Positions 24,219-35,415 of a stretch of 64,000 nt of DNA are shown here, piece by piece. The notes beneath the pieces were generated by a model. The model was not told the DNA's origin. It made no database searches and saw nothing but the letters and a program-made list of their open reading frames with translations. Location of the stretch: contig NC_056757.1 in assembly GCF_018687715.1 (NCBI RefSeq), positions 8,772,501 to 8,836,500 of the forward strand. Reading direction: 5' to 3'. This DNA comes from Carya illinoinensis. Taxonomy: Eukaryota; Streptophyta; Magnoliopsida; Fagales; Juglandaceae. The translations under genes were made by a program, and so were the position numbers. Position 1 is the stretch's first letter. Each line of letters opens with the position of its first letter.

Positions 24219-27200
24219 AAATAAATTTCGCCCTTGAAATTTGTGAGGTCAAACATCAGCGCCAAGTAGGATACAAGATACAACTCAGAATATACTTGAG
24301 AAAATCATACATCAACCATTCCCAAACAAGCATGAGTAATGCTCTCCCAAATCTACTCCTATAGGCAATTCCATCATATTCGCACTAGTCTCCCAGCAAC
24401 GCATCATGTCTAAAACTCCTAAAGCCGCCACGTAAACCGAAATCACCCTATCTACAAGAACCTCAATATCGCACCCAAGTAAATTCTAATAATTATTACT
24501 TCTTAGAATGAATTGTATTAACCTCAATCAACTCTTATGCTATATCATTGAAACCTTTATTGTATACTATATCTTGGTAACCTAATAATCACTTCCAAAA
24601 TGAACCATCAATAAACATAATTTGTACAATCAAATGATTAATTTCTTACTAAAACTTCAAGTCACCACTAATTCCTCAAAATCAACACAAAATTGGATAC
24701 CTAATTATCTCCAAAAAAAATCATGCTTCTGCATGCACCCTAATAACTCGCCAAAATGTAAAAAGATTATGTCATCATAAATCAACAGTACAAGCTAACT
24801 CAACACCTGAAAACAAGAAAATCTACCACACTTCAATAGAAAATAATATATCTCTAAAAACCACGAATTATCACTCACTCCTCATTTGGCTGTTGCTACC
24901 TTAATCAAAATCAACATTCCACAAAAATATATCCATCGATTGATGATAGAAATCCATACTAATCAATCTTAACGCACCAAATTGAAAATACATAACATCA
25001 TCCCAAAATATACCTATCTCTTCTAGAGATAAGAGAATTATACAAAAAGGCTCAAATCCTTCCCGGCCAACCAACAAGAGCAGCTATAAACTTTTACCTG
25101 ACAATCTATATTTAAAAGCTCATCACCTAAATTTTGAATATCATCTAATCTGACAATGACTAATCTTAATACGAACCACCATAAAACTCACCAAAACATT
25201 ATCGAAACATTCTTGGTAACTTGTCCACCTATATCTACTTTCATAAGCAAGTATCTACATGAATAGTTTCTTCAATTGCACATCCTAATTAAACCTCAAG
25301 GTAGGTCATACTACTCAAATCTTCAATCCTCCAAAATTATTGCACAACACTCTTGGATCCTAAAGCCATATTACCTTCTAAATCTATTTATGTTATTCAC
25401 CGTTGATGCCTAAGTTTCAACTTCCAAGATTTTATCATACCCCACACATGGTAACCCAACAAACTCTCTCTTCAAATTAAATAAAAAAGTCTATAATTCT
25501 TCCGACTGGACACTCAATCTCTAAGGAACAATATAGCTTCCAAATTTAAATTCCTAGGTGAACTCAAGTCACAATTAATTCCTCGGAATAATCACAAAAA
25601 TCATTGTCTACCATCATTCTATTAGGTAACCTGCTTCGACTGTACACTTCAATCATCTTACCAAAAACTCAAAGCCAATATGTCTCTTGAATTTAATATT
25701 CTTACACAGATTCCTCTTCAAGTCCCACCAAACCAAAAATAGTGAGACTAGAACCAACACTCTACGAAATCCATACACACTCACCACTACTACGCATCGA
25801 TCTCATGCACTCTTAGCTAAAACCAATAATCATCCAACGTACAAGTAATACACTGCTACCATTTCCATCATCTAGACTTATTATCCTCAAATCAAAAAAA
25901 CTCATTCCTGAATCTACTCAACTTATGTCCTTAAATATGCAAAATCAATTCTTAAAAGTCGGCCGAACATATAGCCTCAAATCCAAAAATACTAAAATAC
26001 CAACACTCAAATTAACATACTCATTTAATACCAACACATAAACTACCATCTCTAACACCCTGGATGGACCTATATTTTTAGAATCGACAAAATTATTTCC
26101 TAACCTACACCACCTTAGTCCTGAAACCTGAAAATAATCATTTCCCAAAATCTACCAACCCTATAACCCCTAACTCGAGAATAAGCATATTCTAAACCAT
26201 AAATTTTCCATTTTTTTTTTAAAAAAAAAAAAAACAACCCTCTTCATGAGTTAGCAAAAACATTACCTTTGAGTCTCATAGAGAAAATCTCTTCTTCAAA
26301 ATCTACACATCGATTACTTAAATTAGTCGAATTGACATCTTAATGGCTGTAGACAAATTAACTCACAAAATGTCATCAAATTGCTTTAGCAAAATCTAAA
26401 ACTTCCAATTTAATCAACTCATCAAATGCTCGTTGAACCTACCATATCAGGTTCCATAAATCCTATAGAATTTTAATCTTAGATTCCTTGCGCTCTTATT
26501 AGTTGTTATCTCCGTTCATTCATGACTTCTACCTTCGTCCTTATGGATTCAACTAAACCACAACATTTCCCCGCCCAAGCTTAAATCAGAAAAATAGCCA
26601 TCTAACCCAAGTACGTCCACTCTATCTAGGACCATCATTGCACTCTAAAAGGTTTGAAACCTCCATCTACGCAAAGGAATACTATAACTTCCAGATAATA
26701 ATAACCATTTTTTAACTAGAGCAATACCCCTAAACCTCAGAAAATACGTTCCTCCAAAATTTCCATATCAAAAACTTAACTCTGATCACCCCTATGGTAA
26801 TGGTTACAGACTTACCAAACTCTAGGGTAGATCGAGTTAGCATACCAAATCTACGTATCTAAAACTCAAGTCTTACTATAAAGCAGTCCATCAAGTCATT
26901 CCAAAACCTTAAATCATCTAAAGATCATTCTCCGAAATCAATAAGATTGAAGACCTTAGATCCGATAATAAAACAATCACCTCTCAAAACTTTCAAAATC
27001 TGAAACATTAATTGATAACAAATCATTTCCTAAAGTCCACAAAACCGTAATCCTTAAATGAAATTCTCATAAATTTATTCTTGATGTTAGTTAAACTTAC
27101 AATCTCCTACTCTAAATACTCATTATATAAATTCTACAAAACCTAAGACCTCAATCATTATAGGCGACTTAAAGCTAATTTTCTGTCCTATTATAACTTG

Positions 27201-27675
27201 AGTTCCTACTCCACAAAAATCGCCTAAACCATATCATTCCCTTCAAGCCTCGATATTATAAAAGCAAACCACATCGATAAAAATTTCAGCCTACTACGCT
27301 AAATATTCATACCTAACAGTATTGTCGATCGTACTATCTTCCTGCCATAGCGTAACCCTTAACCCACTTTCCAACTCCGGACCAAATAAAACAAAGCAAA
27401 ATAAAATAAAACAAATTAAAATAAAATAAAATAAAATCCACAATAGAATAACATAATTTCAATCCAAATCAATAAAATCAGATGGAATTAAATAAAATAA
27501 ATTCAAATTTAATAAAATAAATTCAAATTTAATAAAATAATTTCAAATCAAATAAAATCAAATCAAGTTAAATAAAAACCATTCAAATTAGATAAACAAA
27601 ATAATTTCAACTCAAGCTTTTAAAACTTTTTGGTACTCCACCAATGGGACATATGGTTTTACCCAGAGCTGAACT
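24219..27675 (-). other. Interior of the noncoding LTR element
   Basis: There is no frame of more than about 70 codons and none with gag or pol motifs on either strand. The primer-site-proximal end (about 27390-27600) is a run of AATAAA/ATTAA words on the plus strand. The rest is moderately AT-rich and nonrepetitive to my eye. An RNA packaging or dimerisation role is possible by analogy to LARDs but not shown here. Confidence 0.7.
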
Positions 27676-27687
27676 GCTCTGATACCA
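27676..27687 (-). other. Primer-binding site, initiator tRNA-Met
   Basis: On the minus strand TGGTATCAGAGC is two bases from the LTR end, with the same spacing as in the chromovirus at 35137-35148. Confidence 0.9.
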
Positions 27688-27689
27688 CC

Positions 27690-29804
27690 TGTGACGCCTC
27701 CAACTCCCATGTACAGACACGTGGAAATCAAGACATTGGGATGATGACAACACGGGTCACACATCCCATTGCCAAATGTCAAGTGTGTGTATAAACAACA
27801 CGTGTATAATAAAATCATGCAGCAGATAATAAAAGTCTCATAACTAAATACCAAAATTTTTGTTTAATACCAACTTGTTTAAACCACACGTAATAAAATA
27901 TTACAGGTCTCAAATATTGTTTCAAAACTAAAATGCAAGGCATAAAAACTAGTAGAGATATTTTTTAACATAAACAATTCCAAATCAAAACTCTGGCGGA
28001 GCCGCCTCCTCCTCCTCCTCAACATCTGCATCAAAATCTACGGTACCAAGATAGTGTCGCAGGTAAGTAATAATCCAAACGTCACAAGATAAAAATATAT
28101 TAAACTCAACAATATGCATGAAAGAATGCCAAATGCACATATCTCATAAATCCACATTTGCACGCAAGCCAAAAGTCTCATTTGGCCCAAAAAACAATTC
28201 CTTTCCAATTCACACCAAAAGTCACATTTGGCCCAAATCCAAATTCAATTTAACATCCAATTATCCGAATGCACCATGACCTCCCCTAGGGGTCATCTGC
28301 ACATCCTGGCTCCCCTCGTCATACCACAGGTAACAACCATGCGTGTGATTTCGTAACGAGCGATGCTCAGTTCAGCCACACGCATACGTAGCCAAGCATC
28401 CTCTATCCCCCGCCAGCAGAGGGGCCACAGAGTCGGTACGAGAGTGTTATCAGCCCGCCCGCTCCCGTTGTCGCCTAGCGACAAATCAGGGGACGTCACT
28501 CAGTATATTGCGCTCCTGAGTGACCAGAGGAGCTCTACCGAGATAATACCCCATCTCGGCTCGGGGTCGTGATACACACGCACCCAAAAATCTATTTACA
28601 CTGATAAAACCAGTTTTTCTCAATTTAATACATGCACATGAATGCACCATGCAATGCACACCTCAAGACACAATTTATCCAATAAATCTCAACATCAATA
28701 ATAACCAAACAACTCTGTCCTTAAATCCATCCGACCCCCAACTCATCGGACTCAGTCTGGAATAACCAATCAGCCAATGAATTTATTGTAAAAGTAATAA
28801 TATATTTAAATCTAAAATAGAGTTTGAAAAATACTTACAGCACTATATAATAATTTTTGAAGGATCAATGAGCTGCAAACGGCAAAAAAAAAAGTAACAT
28901 AACAGTGTAAAATACACTGTGGCCGTGGGTTGTAAAATACCCACTTTTGAATAGGGATGATCCAAGCTTGAGATTGATAAGGAAAGACTTAGAAGTGTTT
29001 ATGAAACTAGTGAAAGTGAGGGTTGGTTGTGGGTGGCAGAGGAAATGGCGGTGGAAGTGAAAAACGGCCAAAACAAAGATGGGCTCGTGGGGGCTGCTCC
29101 AGCAACAGATCGGAGCTGGAGATAGGTGGTTTAGGATGACAAGAGGTCGGTGATGATGTGGTGAAGAGGTGGTGGCCGGAGGTGGAATGACAGCGGCAAA
29201 ATGGGAGAAAAACCGTGCGGCTTGGAGGAGCTTGTGGCGGCTAACGGTGGGTCGGATGGAGGTGAAACTTGTTAGGGAGGTGCGCCGGCTGGAGGGGAAG
29301 ATTTCTGGGTGGGCGATGCAGGCCACGCCACCAGCAAAAGGCAGCACTGGGCGGCTGAAGAAAATAGCAAAAATGAAGGGGGAGAGAGACGTACGCGGGA
29401 GGAAACCGGAGGAGAAATAAGAAGAAAAAGAAAGAAAAGGAGAAAGAAAAAGAAAAGATGGGGAAAAAAAATGAGGTCTAGTCCTCATCTCTGGAATTCA
29501 GAAACTGATCCGACAAAAATAATTTTAAAAGTTATAAAACGAATAAAATAATTTAAATACTACATCAAGCTAAAATATAATAAGTAACTAGTAAATACTA
29601 ACAACATAATTTTAAATCCAAAAACAAGTTAAAATAAATTAAACAGTAATTTAAACACAAGACAATAATTAATATTAAGAAAACTCTACAAAATAAATTA
29701 CACAACTAAGTAAATCTAATTAAATACGATAATTTAAAATAAAAGAACCAACTAAATAAATTAAAGTACTTCAGTGAAAATACACGTAAAAACGAGATAT
29801 CACA
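27690..29804 (-). repeat. 5' LTR of the noncoding LTR element
   Basis: The ends are TGTGACGCCTCC (27690) and GATATCACA (to 29804). It has the family's purine-rich tract at about 29375-29470 and a covariant hairpin at 28902-28920. Confidence 0.9.
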
Positions 29805-29809
29805 TTTTT

Positions 29810-30870
29810 CCTCAAAGAGCACATGGTAGTGCATTCGTGTGACTGCTCCAGTTGTGCCTTGGTCTTATTGGGTGTGGCATGAAGCTTTACCAAAAACAAT
29901 TTCAATACTAATGTGGAAGGCTCTTCATAACAGCTTAAGTGTTGATGATAAATTGAGAAGAGTTCGAAATCATATTACTTCCAAGTGTGATTGTTGTTAG
30001 GGAGGTAGCTATGAGGATTTAAACCATGTTCTTGCTACAGGTGACATTGCTTCTACTATTCGGAAAGGGTTTTCTACTATTTTGAGCGTGCTGTATGATC
30101 CAAATAAATGTTGGTCTGAGATGGTGCTGCTTTGGTTCAGATGTGCTTCTCATTCGTCCCAAGTTAATTGTATTTTGGGTCTACTTCCTTGTATTATTAC
30201 TTGGAAGTTGTGGCAATGCAAGTGTAAGGCAAGAATGGAAGGAAGATGTTTCTCAGTGGAAAAGGTTTGGAGATCTATTTGTGTTTGGCTCGGGAAAGTG
30301 CAAAGCAATCTGTCCAAGTTTGCAAAACTTTTATTTTCTAATGAGGATAGGCTGAGGGATTTGAGTATTCATATTATCTCGATTAAACCAGATCGGATTA
30401 AATTAGTTTATTGGGTGAAGCCAAGGAAGGGGAGATTTAAGTTGAATATTGATGGCTATAGTTTTAGTAAACCGAGGAATCTAGGAGTAGGTGGATTAAT
30501 TTAGGATATGCATAGGGATATGGTGCTTTCTTTTTCATGCTATCTTGGGGATGAAACTTACAATCTTGCTGAGTTGAAGGCTTTATTAATTGGTTTGAAA
30601 TATTGTCGTGCATTGGGGCTACAACAGGTGGATATAGAGTTTGATTAATTGGTTTGTGCAACCTGGATTCATAAATAGTGATGTGGTGTTTGGTATTTAG
30701 AAGAGTTTTGGGAGGAGGTTATGAAATTGTTCAAAGGTGGTGATTTTGTTATTAACCATATCTTTTGGGAAGGAAATGTGTCGAAGGATTATTTGGCTAA
30801 ACTAGGAGCTCAAGACTTGTTTCGTTTGGAGATCTTTATTGCATGTTCCAAAATATATTAAAGGTTTGAT
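29810..30870 (+). pseudogene. LINE A ORF2 C-terminal part: zf-RVT and RNase H
   Basis: This continues the frame broken at 22071. The zinc-binding zf-RVT segment includes SYWVWHEALPKTISILMWKA and SLSVDDKLRR. Frame 30082-30504 carries ITWKLWQCKCKARMEGR and reaches FKLNIDGYS, the first catalytic Asp of the RNase H fold. A stop follows GGLI at 30502-30504. Later RNase H strands are recognisable up to about 30850. It is non-functional. Confidence 0.8.
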
Positions 30871-31219
30871 TTACACTAACAAATTGTCTTTTCCTTATTG
30901 GAGATGCTCTTGAGTTGATGTATTTAGTTTTAATTGGGGTTTTTATTTGGATTATTAATTGTTGTGATTGATTGATAATAAGGTTTTTTATTGGTATTGA
31001 CTTGTATCAACGGTATTCTTCCGCCATAAGTAAGGGTTATCAATAAAGTTCAAAGGTGTCATCCTCATTCTACCAAAAATAAAAAATAAAAAATCATATC
31101 ATGTATAAAGTAGTATTAGTTTTCTTCTTGGAGTGTTTAACATTTTTTATTTGTTATATTTTTACTCTAGAGTATACAATGTTCAATGTCTGTTATTCGA
31201 TATATTTCTTGTAGAATGG

Positions 31220-31665
31220 TGTAACACCCTAATGGAAAGTCCAAATCACATAGTCTATACTTCAAAATGACTAATCAATAATACAATTGGAATCCCGATT
31301 CGAACCTTATAAAGAGCAAGAACTTCTCATTCCTAAGCAATGTGAGATCTTATTCACCACCTACTCTTATTCTTATCATATAGAGTATCATAATCTCTCT
31401 CCTTAAATTCCCGACGTCCTCGTCGGGCCTGTTTGCTGTAGGCGGTATGGCTCAAGTCTCATATTTTTTATTGGGATAGACTTTGATATCCTTCATAACA
31501 CCCCAATAGAAGGACCAAATCACATGGCTTATACTCCAAAAGGACTAGTCAATAATACAATTGGAGCCACATTGGAACCTTATAAAGAGTAAGAACTTCT
31601 ACTTCCCAAACAATGTGAGATCTTATTCACCACCTACTCTTATCATTATCATTTGAGGTATTGTA
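31220..31665 (-). mobile_element. Probable TRIM (miniature LTR element)
   Basis: Two direct repeats of about 170 bp, at 31220-31390 and 31493-31665, share AATACAATTGGA, ACCTTATAAAGAGHAAGAACTTCT and CAATGTGAGATCTTATTCACC in order. About 100 bp separate them. On the minus strand the right repeat ends GTTATGA and is followed by GGATATCAAAGT, a decayed TGGTATCAGAGC. This is the layout of a terminal-repeat retrotransposon in miniature; boundaries are approximate. Confidence 0.6.
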
Positions 31666-31978
31666 AATGGTTTGTGTTTACTTGATTTTTCTATAAAACT
31701 TGAATGAAGATTTATATTGCACAAGACAGTTATGCATATTTTATCTTGGATATTTGATACTAGAGTTATAATTTAGCTCTTTGATAATTGTGGTTGTAAA
31801 AACAAAAGCTAGCTGACGTAATTTTCATATGTTGTTGAAGGGCTTCTCCTCACTTCGTGGCTTCATGAAATTTGGTTATTTTGTATTATTGATGTTTTTA
31901 TCTTGTTGATAATGACATGATTTTTTCTTATTTACTTAATTAGAGACTGATTAGCTAGCAAGATTTTCTAATTTATTA
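31666..31978. other. Noncoding AT-rich DNA
   Basis: Nothing recognisable. Confidence 0.4.
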
Positions 31979-32175
31979 ACCCCTAGGGGTTGGCTCAAGT
32001 AGTAAAGGCATTGGACTTGGGGGTATGCTCTCCCCCAAATTTAAGTTTCAAATCCTCTTAAGTGCAAATAATCTTTAGGGGCCATCAGACTGGAGGATTT
32101 TTCCTTTGAATTATTCGATGTGCATTTGTAGAAAGCTCCTTACCGAGAACTTGTGCACCCCCTGGATTAGTTGAG
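31979..32175 (+). mobile_element. tRNA-derived SINE with T-rich tail
   Basis: It opens ACCCCTAGGGGTTGGCTCAAG. The A box is TGGCTCAAGTAGTAAAGG (31991-32008) and the B box is AGTTTCAAATCCTC (32044-32057, from GGTTCRAATCC). The body ATCTTTAGGGGCCATC and TGTGCACCCCCTGG with a T-rich 3' end agrees with a common dicot SINE type. TSDs are unclear because the tail runs into the T-run of LINE B. Confidence 0.75.
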
Positions 32176-32202
32176 ACACTTTTTTTCTTTTGTTTTTTTT
32201 TT

Positions 32203-32451
32203 TTTTGTTTTTTTATAGGTAAGAAGTTATTTTATTTCAAGTAAATAGGCCTAGCTTAAGTATACAGAAAGTATACAAGAGAATACACCTAAGTAAAAGC
32301 TAAAGCAAACCAGTACTAAAATAAAACATTACAAATATTCATATCTCTCACAAGATTGTTCACCCAAAAAGTTAAAGTGCTAAAGAAGAGATCCTTAAAT
32401 TCCCCCATTGTATGTTCACAATCTTCGAAACACCTCTCATTTCTCCAAGCC
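32203..32451 (-). pseudogene. LINE B ORF2 C-terminal end
   Basis: On the minus strand the last codons and 3' UTR include RNERCFEDCEHTMGEF-like sequence, typical of the C-terminal end of L1 proteins lacking RNase H. The T-rich block (about 32180-32215 on the plus strand) is shared with the tail of the neighbouring SINE. Confidence 0.6.
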
Positions 32452-33019
32452 TAAGGGTGTAAAAATAAATCGAAAAACCAGAAAATCGGCCTAGACTGGT
32501 TGATTTGGTCTGACTTTTGACTGTTTCAGTTCGTAATCGGTTTCTTCATTTTAAAAACTGGTCAAATCTGATCCGGAATTGGTTTTACATTTTCCAACAC
32601 CGTTCCGGTTCACATATTATATATATATTATTATTAATTTTTAATATTATATATAATATATTTTATATTATACATAAAACATTATATATAATTATGCATG
32701 AAATAATATATTATAATTTATAACATAACATTTTAATCTTAAACATGAATATTTATTTGATCATATGTTTTAAATATAAAATATATATATTAAATACATT
32801 TTATTGCCTAATAAATTTTTAATATATTTCTTTTAATAAATACATTAGTAATACTAATATACTTAATATATTAAAACTGGAAAACTAGACCGAACCGGTA
32901 AAACCGGATGTATCGATTTAGGGGAGTAATCGGTGCGTAATCAGTTTTTGAAAATGCAAAATCGGTACATACCGATTCGGTCATAAATTTTGTCTAAAAC
33001 CAGAATAAATTGGTTATGG
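32452..33019. mobile_element. Third hAT-type nonautonomous element, decayed
   Basis: It opens TAAGGGTGTAAAAA, near to the TIR of the elements at 106 and 2714. The other TIR has decayed (ends GGTTATGG). TCCAAGCC (32444-32451) and GTCAAGCC (33020-33027) agree at 6 of 8 bases. Removing the element and one copy rejoins LINE B coding sequence. Subterminal CCGGTT/CGGTAC words and an AT-rich core resemble the other two. Confidence 0.65.
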
Positions 33020-33064
33020 GTCAAGCCATAAACACCAAAAGAAACACAAAGCTGGAATCATCCT

Positions 33065-35134
33065 TGTCATGACCTGCTTTTAAGTGTATTTTCGCTGAAA
33101 TAGTTGTTTTTATTTTAATTAATATATTAGTTAATTATTTTAATTTAGTTGCGTTTTAAAATTGTTTTTAATTTAATTGATGTTGTGTTTTATTTCTTTT
33201 AGTTGTTTTGTGAGTTTTAATCTCCTTTTATCGGTTTAGTTTCGTTTCCCGGAATGAGGATCAAACCTCATCTTTTTCCTTACATCTCTTTTTCTTTTCC
33301 CTTTTCTTTTTCCTTTTTTCTCTTTTTCCTTCTTCCTTTTTTTTCCTTTCTTTTTCTTTTTTTCTTTCTTTCTTTTTCCCTCTCTCCTCTCCCGCTCGAG
33401 CCCCCCCGGCCTCTCTCTCTCTTCTCTCTCCCTCACGCCGGAAGCTTCTCACCGTCGACCCATCGCCGTCCAGCCACCGTAGGCGACACCACCCCCACCG
33501 TTCGGTTCGTCTCCCTTCGGCGCACCACCCCACCGAACCTCAGCCCCATCCGGCCGACCGTTTGGCCGAAAAACGCCCAACAAAGCCGCACGGCTTTTGC
33601 CCCGATCCGCCGCCGTCGCTCCACCTCCGGCCACCATTTCTTCACCACTTCATTACCGGTCCCTTGCCGTCCTAACCCACCCATTTTCGACCTCCAACGA
33701 CCACCGGAACAGCTCCTACGAGCTAGCTTTCCTTTTTGGGAAATCCGGCCTATTTCCGACGATTCCGCCGCCACCCACAGCCAACCACCACTTCCAATAG
33801 CTTCATAACCATCCCTAGACCATTCCCTATCAATCCCAAGCCCTAGTTTGTCCCCGTTCAAAAGTGAGTTTTTCACAACCCACGGCCACAGTGAATTTTC
33901 ACTGTGACGTTGCTTTTTCGCCGCCATTTGCAACGCCTCGTGTTTTCTAAAATTACCATATAGCGCTGTAAGTATTTTCCAAACCCTATTTTCAGATTTA
34001 AATATATATTGCTCTTTCAATTAATTAATCTGCTGGTTGGTTGATTCCGGACTGAGTCCGAGGAGTTCGGGGGTCGGATGGATGGAGGACGGAGTTGCTT
34101 GTTTTATTGTTTTATGTTGTTGGATTATTTTATTATGCATTGTTATGGCATTGCATGGTGCATGCACGTGTGTTTTTGTTTAAGTGTGAAAAGCCTGTTT
34201 ATTGGCGTAAGTGGTCTTGCGGGTGCGTGTGTATCACGACCCCAAGCCGGGATGGGGTATTATCCCGGTGGAGCTCCTCTGGTCACTCGGGAGCGGAATA
34301 AACTGAGTGATGTCCCCTGAGTTGTCGCTAGACGACGGGAGCGGGGGCTAGGGGTTGCTTGGCTACGAACGCGCCGGGCGCGGAACCAGGCATCGCTCTA
34401 CGCACCGACTCCGTGGCCCTTCGCTGGTGAGGGCTAGAGGATGCTTGGCTACGAATGTGCGGGGCACGGAACTGGGCATCGCTCGTTAGGTGTCACATGC
34501 GTGGTAGTACTCTGCGGTGTGGCACTGGAGCTAGGGTGTGCGGATGACCCCTAGGGGAGGTCATGGTGCATACGGTTAAAATGGATAATGGTTTGAGTCG
34601 GATAAAGGCCAAATGTGACTTTTGGCTTGTTTTTCGGAAAGGGTGTGTTTTTGGGCCAAATGGGTTTTTGGCGTGTGTGGAAAACTGTGTCTTTGGGTTT
34701 TGTGCATTGGGCATGTTTCACGCATATTGTTTGAGTTCTATGTGTTTTTATCTGGTAGTGTTTGGGTTTTACTTACCTGCGGTACCATTTTTGGTTCCGT
34801 AGCTTTTGGTGCAGGGTTAGAGGACGAAGAGGAGGAGGCTGAGCCCGAGGATGCGGCTCCGCCGGGTTGCTGATGCTATGTTTTATATTTGTTTAAAACT
34901 GTATTTGTGTTTTTTTGTAATATTTTATCTATGTACGTTTTAAACAGCTTGTATTACGTTAAGAAAAATTCTGGTACTTAGTTATGACTTTCGTTATCCG
35001 CTGCGTGTTTCTTCGTGCACATTTGTTGCTTTTGCACACACTTGGCACCCGTCGATAGGGTGGTGACCCGGGTTGTCACCATCCGGATGTCTCGATTTTC
35101 CTGTGTTTGGGCGTGGGGATTTGGGGGCGTCACA
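33065..35134 (+). repeat. 5' LTR of the chromovirus
   Basis: It runs from TGTCATGACCTGC to GGGGGCGTCACA. Notable parts: a pyrimidine tract about 33268-33400; the inverted repeat CACAGTGAATTTTCACTGTG at 33887-33906; and a tandem pair of about 41-bp units starting GCTTGGCTACGAA (about 34360 and 34444). The long frame 33254-33808 across the tract is low-complexity, not a gene. Confidence 0.95.
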
Positions 35135-35136
35135 GG

Positions 35137-35148
35137 TGGTATCAGAGC
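35137..35148 (+). other. Primer-binding site, initiator tRNA-Met
   Basis: TGGTATCAGAGC lies two bases after the 5' LTR. It is complementary to the 3' end of plant initiator tRNA-Met and primes minus-strand DNA synthesis. Confidence 0.93.
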
Positions 35149-35415
35149 GGTTTGGCTCTGGGTAAAACCACATGTCCCGTAGGCAGTACCAGAATGCTTT
35201 TTAAAGTTGTGTTTTAAAAATTATGTTAAGTACAGTTGTTTTTTTTTGTTTTATTTGTTTGAGCTTGTTTGTTCGTTTGTATTTATTTAGTTATGTTTTT
35301 GCAAGCTGGTTTCTTTTGTTTCTTGCTGTGTGGGGTTGGTTTTGTTTTTGTTGGTTTTATGATGGTTTTATTTGTTTTCTTAAAGGAGGGTCAAGAGTGG
35401 TGTTGTGGCAGGAAA
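35149..35415 (+). other. Leader between primer site and gag, U-rich
   Basis: No gene. The RNA would be strongly U/G-rich and ends GTGGCAG just before the Gag ATG, which could act as a 3' splice site. No matching donor is clear, so a 5' UTR intron is only a possibility. The first 25 bp are shared with the noncoding element's leader. Confidence 0.5.

Larger units (their letters stand above)
22072..29804 (-). mobile_element. Noncoding LTR retrotransposon (LARD-like), complete
   Basis: LTRs at 22072-24205 and 27690-29804 (2134 and 2115 bp) enclose a 3484-bp interior without coding capacity. A perfect TTTTT duplication flanks the element (22067-22071 and 29805-29809). On the minus strand, the primer site TGGTATCAGAGC is followed by a leader closely matching the start of the chromovirus leader (GTTCAGCTCTGGGTAAAACC against GTTTGGCTCTGGGTAAAACC). 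The 3' end has a fragment AATTTC..GGGCGAAATT..TTTTAAGAGTGGAGG like the chromovirus end. It would need proteins in trans, probably from the related chromovirus. It interrupts LINE A at the zinc-finger region. Confidence 0.92.
17885..31095 (+). mobile_element. LINE A, L1-type with RNase H, split by an LTR element
   Basis: An L1-type retrotransposon on the plus strand occupies 17885-22071 and 29810-31095; 22072-29804 is an LTR element inserted with a TTTTT duplication. Order: ORF1, endonuclease, reverse transcriptase, zf-RVT, RNase H, short 3' UTR (CAATAAAG at 31040) and an A-rich tail (about 31071-31090). Every reading frame has stops and shifts, so it is dead. The 5' limit is approximate and no LINE TSD was found. 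Confidence 0.85.

Noticed and set aside
33254..33808. Long frame of 184 codons in the 5' LTR (and like frames at 40435-41088, 63177-63773, 16569-17166 and 28865-29488)
   Set aside because: They lie across the LTR pyrimidine tract, are Phe/Ser/Pro or Lys/Glu/Arg low-complexity, and repeat in LTRs of both coding and noncoding elements.
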